From assembly GCA_030706065.1 (NCBI GenBank), contig JAUZPH010000220.1, positions 1 to 6,387 on the forward strand: a DNA stretch of 6,387 bases, given 5' to 3'. Positions 1-3,526 of this stretch are shown in pieces. Source of the stretch: Bacillota bacterium. GTDB lineage: Bacteria; Bacillota; Clostridia; Clostridiales; Clostridiaceae. The stretch's first letter is position 1. Each line of letters opens with the position of its first letter. The position numbers and the translations under genes were made by a program. The notes under the pieces are model-generated. The model was not told the origin of the DNA. It searched no databases and was given only the letters and a program-made list of their open reading frames with translations.

Positions 1-425
1 TCAACAGTTATACCCTCTTTTACAGGAAACATTTCTATATCTATGCTATCATATTTAAGTATGTATAGGATATACTTCCCTTCAGTGCCAGGTAAATTAA
101 CAGCTATTTTCCTGGTTTCTGCTGGCTTTCCCCATATCTTAATTAAATCCTGATAGTCCAAATCCAAAATCTTCTTATTATCTATTAATAATTCGCTGTC
201 AGGAAGCATCCTCTGATTTTTCTTTGCTACTTCGGATATAGTTATTTCTTTTACTGGTTCTTTTGACGCATCTTTTACTGCTGTCCAGGATGAATTACCG
301 GGGCCAGCTGATTTTGATTTTCCTGTAGATGTTGTGTCACCTGCATACTCTAGCTCCCGATATGCAAGCAATAAGCTTGCCACTAATATAGCAATTGCAG
401 CGACTAGAAATACTTTTAGTTTCAT
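1..425 (-). CDS. Exported or membrane-anchored protein of unknown function, N-terminal 141 residues (runs off the window)
   Basis: I read this directly: ATG at 425-423, then 141 codons with no stop to the window edge. A good Shine-Dalgarno (AAGGAGAG, about 432-439) lies 6-7 nt upstream of the ATG. Residues 1-21 (MKLKVFLVAAIAILVASLLL plus A) form one hydrophobic segment after a basic start. There is no lipobox cysteine, so it is an uncleaved anchor or a signal peptide. Residues 28-60 are a low-complexity Ser/Thr/Gly/Lys linker. From about residue 75 a folded domain begins, with DLDYQDLIKIWGKPAETRK at 88-106 and strands YILYILKYDSIDIEMF at 118-133. A helix ending in W-G-x-P followed by beta strands recalls small BamE/SmpA-like or PepSY-like extracytoplasmic folds, but I do not recognise the family and assign no function. 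It has no obvious sigma-A promoter; two inverted repeats lie upstream (502-520, 566-580). Confidence 0.75.
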   Translation of the reverse strand, partial: MKLKVFLVAAIAILVASLLLAYRELEYAGDTTSTGKSKSAGPGNSSWTAVKDASKEPVKEITISEVAKKNQRMLPDSELLIDNKKILDLDYQDLIKIWGKPAETRKIAVNLPGTEGKYILYILKYDSIDIEMFPVKEGITV

Positions 426-501
426 TTTAATCTCTCCTTATTGCATCCATCTATTACTATTAAATCATTGCTTCATATAATAATACGTAAAGTTTCCTTA
501 T

Positions 502-520
502 CATGGTTACAAATCCCATG
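502..520. repeat. Inverted repeat CATGG-N9-CCATG
   Basis: The perfect 5-bp arms are at 502-506 and 516-520. They can be extended outward to TTA/TAA if one base is bulged. It sits about 80 bp upstream of the start at 425, a position that fits an operator or a leader hairpin. Short arms in AT-rich DNA also arise by chance. Confidence 0.3.
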
Positions 521-565
521 TAAGATATTGATTAAAAAGCAACTAAATAAAGTACAGAAGAGATT

Positions 566-580
566 GCTGTAAATTACAGC
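566..580. repeat. Perfect 7-1-7 inverted repeat GCTGTAA-A-TTACAGC
   Basis: The arms at 566-572 and 574-580 are exact reverse complements around one central base. The 7-1-7 layout is used by Fur-family regulators such as Zur and PerR, but the bases do not match a consensus I can name with confidence. It lies between the peroxiredoxin terminator and the gene starting at 425, about 140 bp upstream of that start, and could be an operator or part of a leader. Confidence 0.4.
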
Positions 581-609
581 CAGGAGCTGCCGATTTGAAT
601 TTTATTCTC

Positions 610-651
610 AAAAAATGAACTACCGCCACTTATAGAGGATGGCGGCTTCAT
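610..651 (-). terminator. Rho-independent terminator of the peroxiredoxin gene
   Basis: Read on the minus strand, arms ATGAA + CCGCCA (651-647, 645-640) pair with TGGCGG + TTCAT (628-623, 619-615). There is a small 1/3-nt internal loop and an 11-nt apical loop. A run of six T (615-610) follows directly. It begins about 20 nt after the peroxiredoxin stop codon. Confidence 0.88.
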
Positions 652-670
652 GATTTAGTTTGTTTTGTTA

Positions 671-1144
671 TTATAAATTTTTCAATTCTTCAAGTACCTG
701 TTCAATATGTCCGTCTACTTTAACCTTTCTATAAGCCTTCTGCAAAATTCCTTCTTCATCTATTAGGAAGGTACTTCTCTCGATTCCGATGCTCTTCTTT
801 CCGTACATGTTTTTCTCCTTTAGAACATCGTACAATTTGCAGACAGTTTCATCATTGTCGCTGAGAAGTATGAAGGGCAGGCACTGCTTTGTTATGAATT
901 TCTCATGGGAAACCAGGGTGTCACGGCTTATTCCCAGCACTACTGCGTTAAGATTGGCGAATTCTTCGATGTTGTCCCTGAAAGCCTGAGCCTCAAGTGT
1001 ACAGCCCGGTGTATTGTCCTTGGGATAGAAATATAATACTACTTTCTTGTCGGAATAGCCTTTAAGTGAGTGTTCCTTGTTATCGGAACCGGGAAGGACG
1101 AAATCCGGGGCCTTTATACCTTCTTTTAATTCTATGTCACTCAT
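671..1144 (-). CDS. bcp: Thioredoxin-dependent thiol peroxidase, Bcp/PrxQ family peroxiredoxin
   Basis: This 157-residue cytosolic enzyme is full length for the family. It reduces H2O2 and organic hydroperoxides, with thioredoxin as the usual reductant. The peroxidatic cysteine is Cys48 in the motif DNTPGCTLEAQAFRD (43-57), with Thr45 and Pro46 as in the PxxxT/SxxC active site. The catalytic arginine is Arg123 in IERSTFLID (121-129). The family blocks SHEKF (79-83) and LPFILLSD (89-96) are present. The resolving cysteine found five residues after the peroxidatic one in E. coli Bcp is absent (Gln53 here). The other cysteines are Cys88 and Cys102. The start is supported by AAGGAGG (1154-1160) 9 nt upstream. 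The gene is monocistronic, with its own promoter (1225-1253) and terminator (610-651). A PerR-like box in the promoter suggests peroxide control (inference). Confidence 0.96.
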   Translation of the reverse strand: MSDIELKEGIKAPDFVLPGSDNKEHSLKGYSDKKVVLYFYPKDNTPGCTLEAQAFRDNIEEFANLNAVVLGISRDTLVSHEKFITKQCLPFILLSDNDETVCKLYDVLKEKNMYGKKSIGIERSTFLIDEEGILQKAYRKVKVDGHIEQVLEELKNL

Positions 1145-1224
1145 TAGTTAAAACCTCCTTATCATCTCTGAATATTTACGCATTGGGAATGTACTTTAGT
1201 CCATAATAAATATCTATTGTAGTT

Positions 1225-1253
1225 ATTATATAATAATTATTATGAATAGGCAA
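1225..1253 (-). promoter_or_regulatory. Sigma-A-type promoter of the peroxiredoxin gene
   Basis: On the minus strand, -35 TTGCCT (1253-1248, 4/6 to consensus) is separated by exactly 17 bp from a perfect -10 TATAAT (1230-1225). This predicts a start near 1218 and a leader of about 75 nt. The spacer is occupied by the palindrome at 1231-1245. Confidence 0.7.
1231..1245. promoter_or_regulatory. PerR/Fur-like 7-1-7 operator within the peroxiredoxin promoter
   Basis: The minus-strand sequence TCATAATAATTATTA matches the Bacillus PerR box TTATAATNATTATAA at 12 of 14 defined positions. An exact 14-bp palindrome (ATAATAATTATTAT, 1230-1243) overlaps it. It lies entirely between the -35 and -10, so a bound repressor would block RNA polymerase. 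The AT-rich setting lowers the weight of the match. The target gene being a peroxidase raises it. Confidence 0.5.
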
Positions 1254-1276
1254 TAGACTATAGTCCGCTATTTTCC

Positions 1277-1312
1277 AAAAAAGTAAAAAGGCACAATGAT
1301 TTGTATTGTGCC
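1277..1312 (-). terminator. Rho-independent terminator of the yxlEFG-like operon
   Basis: On the minus strand, GGCACAAT (1312-1305) and ATTGTGCC (1297-1290) form a perfect 8-bp stem around a 7-nt loop. TTTTT, then AC, then TTTTTT follow. It starts 8 nt after the permease stop codon. Confidence 0.93.
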
Positions 1313-1319
1313 CTAAAGA

Positions 1320-2093
1320 CTACTGCATAATCTCTTTCTTTTTCAGTAGGGTGATGTTTACAAACACCAATATTATTATATAAGCTAGTACGGTAAGGAT
1401 GGGAACAGTCATATTTGTAACCTCATACTTACTTGCGGCAGATAGCAGGTTAAAGGGGATGAAATCCTTGATGGAGGTTATTTGAGAAGGAATAGTGGAT
1501 AGAAACTGAATTAATGCTGCAATAATACCGGCGGCTATTCCTCTCTTAAATAACAGTGATAACAGCATAGTAAGCATGAAGGTAAATATAAAAAACAGTG
1601 AAACAAGCAGTATAGAGAAAAGTACGGCAGTAACAGCAGGAACTTGGCCATCAGTAAAAATAATATCAACATAGTAGTAATTCGTAAAAATGGCAATGGC
1701 TATTGCGGCAATAATCACCAGTGAATAGTGCAGAGTCTTTGCAAGTATGATGGAGCTTGCCTCTGCTCCCTTTGAAAATGGGAAAACAAACTTCTGGCTG
1801 GTCAGTTCATCGCTTAATATATTGCAAAAGACGAATACTACAATTAGAACTCCCATTTGGGTAAATTCCTTCATTATAAGGTTACCCATTATCTGAAGTT
1901 TATCTGTCATTACCAGGCCGGCTATTTGTGATGCATTCTTGATGCCGCTGCTTTCCAGTATACTTGGCATCAGCTTGGTTGTAATCGGGTCAAGCAATGC
2001 CAGAAATATGAATGCCAGGAATACTACAATATATCTGAAATGCCTTTTGGATTCAAGAATCTCCTTGTTAAAATATGCTTTAAATGTCCCCAT
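1320..2093 (-). CDS. ABC-2 type transporter permease subunit (YxlG-like)
   Basis: This 257-residue integral membrane protein has about six predicted membrane segments: roughly residues 21-36, 79-95, 121-139, 153-181, 186-204 and 230-250. The N-terminus is short, amphipathic and basic (FKAYFNKEILESKRHFR, 4-20), and the tail is Lys-rich. This is the usual layout of ABC-2 permeases that pair as dimers with a separate ATPase; the segment DELTSQKFVFPFSKG (95-109) fits the cytoplasmic coupling region of that family. The ATG (2093-2091) lies inside the last codons of the ATPase gene, overlapping it by 14 nt, and only a weak Shine-Dalgarno (AAGGTTGGTG) precedes it, so translational coupling is likely. 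Length, partner and order match B. subtilis YxlG (about 259 residues). The substrate is unknown; export of a peptide, antibiotic or lipid is typical for the family. Confidence 0.9.
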   Translation of the reverse strand: MGTFKAYFNKEILESKRHFRYIVVFLAFIFLALLDPITTKLMPSILESSGIKNASQIAGLVMTDKLQIMGNLIMKEFTQMGVLIVVFVFCNILSDELTSQKFVFPFSKGAEASSIILAKTLHYSLVIIAAIAIAIFTNYYYVDIIFTDGQVPAVTAVLFSILLVSLFFIFTFMLTMLLSLLFKRGIAAGIIAALIQFLSTIPSQITSIKDFIPFNLLSAASKYEVTNMTVPILTVLAYIIILVFVNITLLKKKEIMQ

Positions 2094-3006
2094 GATTATT
2101 CACCAACCTTATAAATATATCTTCCAGGTTACTTTTCCGGATGCTGTAGCTCGTGCAGGTGTTGTCATAGTTGGAAAGAAGTTTGAATAGTTCTTTCTTT
2201 GATTCATCCGTACTCTTTACATATATACTTGCATGGTTCTCATTTACCTTGATCTTGTGAATCCATTTCACTTCAGACAGGAAACCTTGCAGATCACTGC
2301 AGTCCTTCTCAAATTCCGCATCAAAAACCGGCTGTATGAACTGATTCTTAAGATGCTCGAGGTTATCTGAGAGGATGATTTCGCCGTGATTTATTATACT
2401 TACCTCATCGCAGGTTCTCTCTACATCATTTAAGATGTGAGTGGACAGGAATACGGTCATTCCTTCCTTCTTAAGCTCTTTTATGAGTTTAAGTATCTCT
2501 GCCCTTCCTTCAGGGTCCAAAGCGGAAGTAGGTTCGTCAAGGATCAGAAGTTCCGGTTCGTTGAACAGGGCCACTGCCAGGCCAAAGCGCTGCTTCATAC
2601 CGCCGGAGTACCCCCCGACTTTTCTTTTTGCAGCATCAGCAAGACCCATTATTTCAAGAAGCTCCTGACTTTTTTTCTTAATCTTTGAGGAGGGCATTGA
2701 ACTGAGCTCTCCTATGAAGTTCAGGTATTCATAGGCTGTCATATATCCATAGAACACAGGAGTTTGAGGAAGATATCCGACCTTTTTAAGAAGATTGGAC
2801 TTGCTCCTGTTGAATTTTTCTCCATCCAGGAGTATTTCGCCTCCATCAAAGTCTATAAGGCCTGTGAGTATATTCATAGTAGTGGTTTTACCCGCGCCGT
2901 TTGGGCCGAGAAAACCATAGGTTTTTCCCTTCTCGATCTCAAAGCTGATCTCTTTTAAAACCTTCAAGTCACCGTAGCTTTTTTGTAATTTACTAACCTT
3001 AAGCAT
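2080..3006 (-). CDS. ABC transporter ATP-binding protein (YxlF-like)
   Basis: This 308-residue cytoplasmic ATPase is complete. Walker A is GPNGAGKT at 34-41, the Q-loop glutamine is Gln81, the signature is YSGGMKQR (133-140; LSGGQ variant), Walker B is LLILDEP (153-159) with catalytic Glu158, the D-loop is SALD (161-164) and the H-loop is His190. Residues about 215-308 form the extra C-terminal domain (DUF4162-like) common in ATPases of drug or bacteriocin exporters, ending in the typical SNLEDIFIRL. It should energise the permease encoded next to it. The start is set by AGAGGG 6 nt upstream, embedded in the last codons of the preceding gene; only 1 nt separates that gene's stop from this ATG. 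Order and size fit B. subtilis YxlF. The ATPase assignment is secure; the YxlF relation rests on context. Confidence 0.95.
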   Translation of the reverse strand: MLKVSKLQKSYGDLKVLKEISFEIEKGKTYGFLGPNGAGKTTTMNILTGLIDFDGGEILLDGEKFNRSKSNLLKKVGYLPQTPVFYGYMTAYEYLNFIGELSSMPSSKIKKKSQELLEIMGLADAAKRKVGGYSGGMKQRFGLAVALFNEPELLILDEPTSALDPEGRAEILKLIKELKKEGMTVFLSTHILNDVERTCDEVSIINHGEIILSDNLEHLKNQFIQPVFDAEFEKDCSDLQGFLSEVKWIHKIKVNENHASIYVKSTDESKKELFKLLSNYDNTCTSYSIRKSNLEDIFIRLVNNHGDI

Positions 3007-3007
3007 A

Positions 3008-3214
3008 TTAATCCCTCTTTCTGCCTATAATCAGATAAATAACTGCACCGAGAAGATTAACGAAGATAACTATCAGAGCCCAGGCCCACTTCGGCAGGTA
3101 ATTGACCTGGTCCTTGATTATGCTCCTCAGGCATATAATAATAAGAATCAGTTCTATAATGAGCAAAGGTGCAAAGAGCTTCAGAAGTTCTCCAAAAGTA
3201 TAATTATCAAACAT
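3008..3214 (-). CDS. Small PLDc_N-type membrane protein (YxlE-like)
   Basis: This 68-residue protein starts at MFDNYTF. A possible start 8 codons upstream (3238) is rejected, because the strong AGGAGGT (3221-3227) lies inside that extension, 6 nt from the ATG at 3214-3212. It has two membrane segments, about residues 10-29 (LFAPLLIIELILIIICLRSI) and 41-62, joined by a short polar loop. The pattern is PKWAWALIVIFVNLLGAVIY followed by LIIGRKR. The K-W-W...N-L-L-G-x-x-x-Y-x-x-x-G-R signature is that of the PLDc_N family (phospholipase D nuclease N-terminal domain standing alone). It has no catalytic HKD motif, so it is not an enzyme. In B. subtilis a similar protein, YxlE, precedes YxlF-YxlG and is a negative regulator in the sigY operon. 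Here it is the first gene of the same trio. Confidence 0.88.
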   Translation of the reverse strand: MFDNYTFGELLKLFAPLLIIELILIIICLRSIIKDQVNYLPKWAWALIVIFVNLLGAVIYLIIGRKRD

Positions 3215-3266
3215 AGTACTACCTCCTAAATAAATCATAACCTTTTAGTTATGTTCTTTTCGTTTT

Positions 3267-3285
3267 TCATACATGTAACGTATGA
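3267..3285. repeat. Inverted repeat TCATAC-N7-GTATGA at the operon promoter
   Basis: The exact 6-bp arms are 3267-3272 and 3280-3285. It overlaps the putative -10 element of the ECF-type promoter and would lie at or just before the transcript start. It could be an operator, or a hairpin near the 5' end of the RNA if a promoter further upstream is used. Confidence 0.4.
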
Positions 3286-3301
3286 GTGTCCAAAAAGTTC
3301 A
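3277..3301 (-). promoter_or_regulatory. Candidate ECF sigma-factor promoter of the yxlEFG-like operon
   Basis: On the minus strand TGAAC (3301-3297) is followed after exactly 16 bp by CGTTA (3280-3276). This fits the AAC-N16-CGT pattern recognised by Bacillus ECF sigma factors (SigW/SigM/SigY type). It predicts a start near 3270 and a leader of about 55 nt. A perfect sigma-A -10 (TATAAT, 3306-3301) abuts it but has only a weak -35 (about 3/6) upstream, so a sigma-A promoter is the competing explanation. Confidence 0.38.
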
Positions 3302-3376
3302 TTATAAATGGGGAAATTTATTATTTAATTTATCCGGGATATAAGATTTCTTCTAAACTAAATTCTAATTCGTTGA

Positions 3377-3397
3377 GATTTTACATCCGTAAAAATC
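3377..3397. repeat. Short stem-loop GATTTTAC-ATCC-GTAAAAATC
   Basis: An 8-bp stem with one bulged A encloses a 4-nt loop. It lies about 70 nt beyond the RCC1-dockerin terminator and upstream of the operon promoter candidates. No U-tract follows on either strand, so it is not an obvious terminator. Its role is unknown. Confidence 0.3.
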
Positions 3398-3465
3398 GGT
3401 GAAGACTCGATACTTTTTCAGGTGAATTATTCAGGTATAAATTTCCGCATCTAAAAAAGCACATA

Positions 3466-3513
3466 TAAAAAGAGGCTATGGATAATGAATAAGAATTCAT
3501 TGTGCATAGCGCC
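3466..3513 (-). terminator. Rho-independent terminator of the RCC1-dockerin gene
   Basis: A long hairpin reads on the minus strand. The outer arms GGC + GCTATG (3513-3505) and CATAGC + C (3480-3474) enclose an inner stem, AATGAAT/ATTCATT (3501-3495 with 3490-3484), around a 4-nt loop. TTTTT (3471-3467) follows after a CTC trinucleotide. It begins about 14 nt after the stop codon. Confidence 0.88.
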
Positions 3514-3526
3514 CTTTTAATAATCA

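Larger units (their letters stand above)
426..609. other. Intergenic region upstream of the exported-protein gene, with two inverted repeats
   Basis: No coding sequence is visible here. It should contain the promoter of the gene that starts at 425, but I find no convincing -35/-10 pair on the minus strand. It holds the inverted repeats listed at 502-520 and 566-580 and the Shine-Dalgarno next to the start. Confidence 0.5.
3215..3526. other. Intergenic region between the RCC1-dockerin gene and the yxlEFG-like operon
   Basis: I see no gene in these 312 bases. From right to left they hold the terminator of the RCC1-dockerin gene, a short stem-loop (3377-3397), candidate promoters (3277-3306), an inverted repeat (3267-3285) and the Shine-Dalgarno of the first operon gene. 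A direct repeat of TTCAGGT (3417-3423, 3430-3436) spaced 13 bp is also present. I see no match to a known riboswitch. Confidence 0.6.

Noticed and set aside
1256..1265. Small palindrome GACTATAGTC upstream of the peroxiredoxin -35
   Set aside because: Ten bases of perfect symmetry are easily found by chance and nothing else supports a site here.
3215..3238. Upstream start adding MIYLGGST to the YxlE-like protein
   Set aside because: The added codons contain the AGGAGGT ribosome binding site of the downstream ATG, so the shorter 68-residue form is the sensible start.
3302..3466. Possible riboswitch in the leader of the yxlEFG-like operon
   Set aside because: Apart from one short stem-loop, no conserved riboswitch core is visible, and both candidate promoters lie downstream of this stretch, so it would not be transcribed as a leader.
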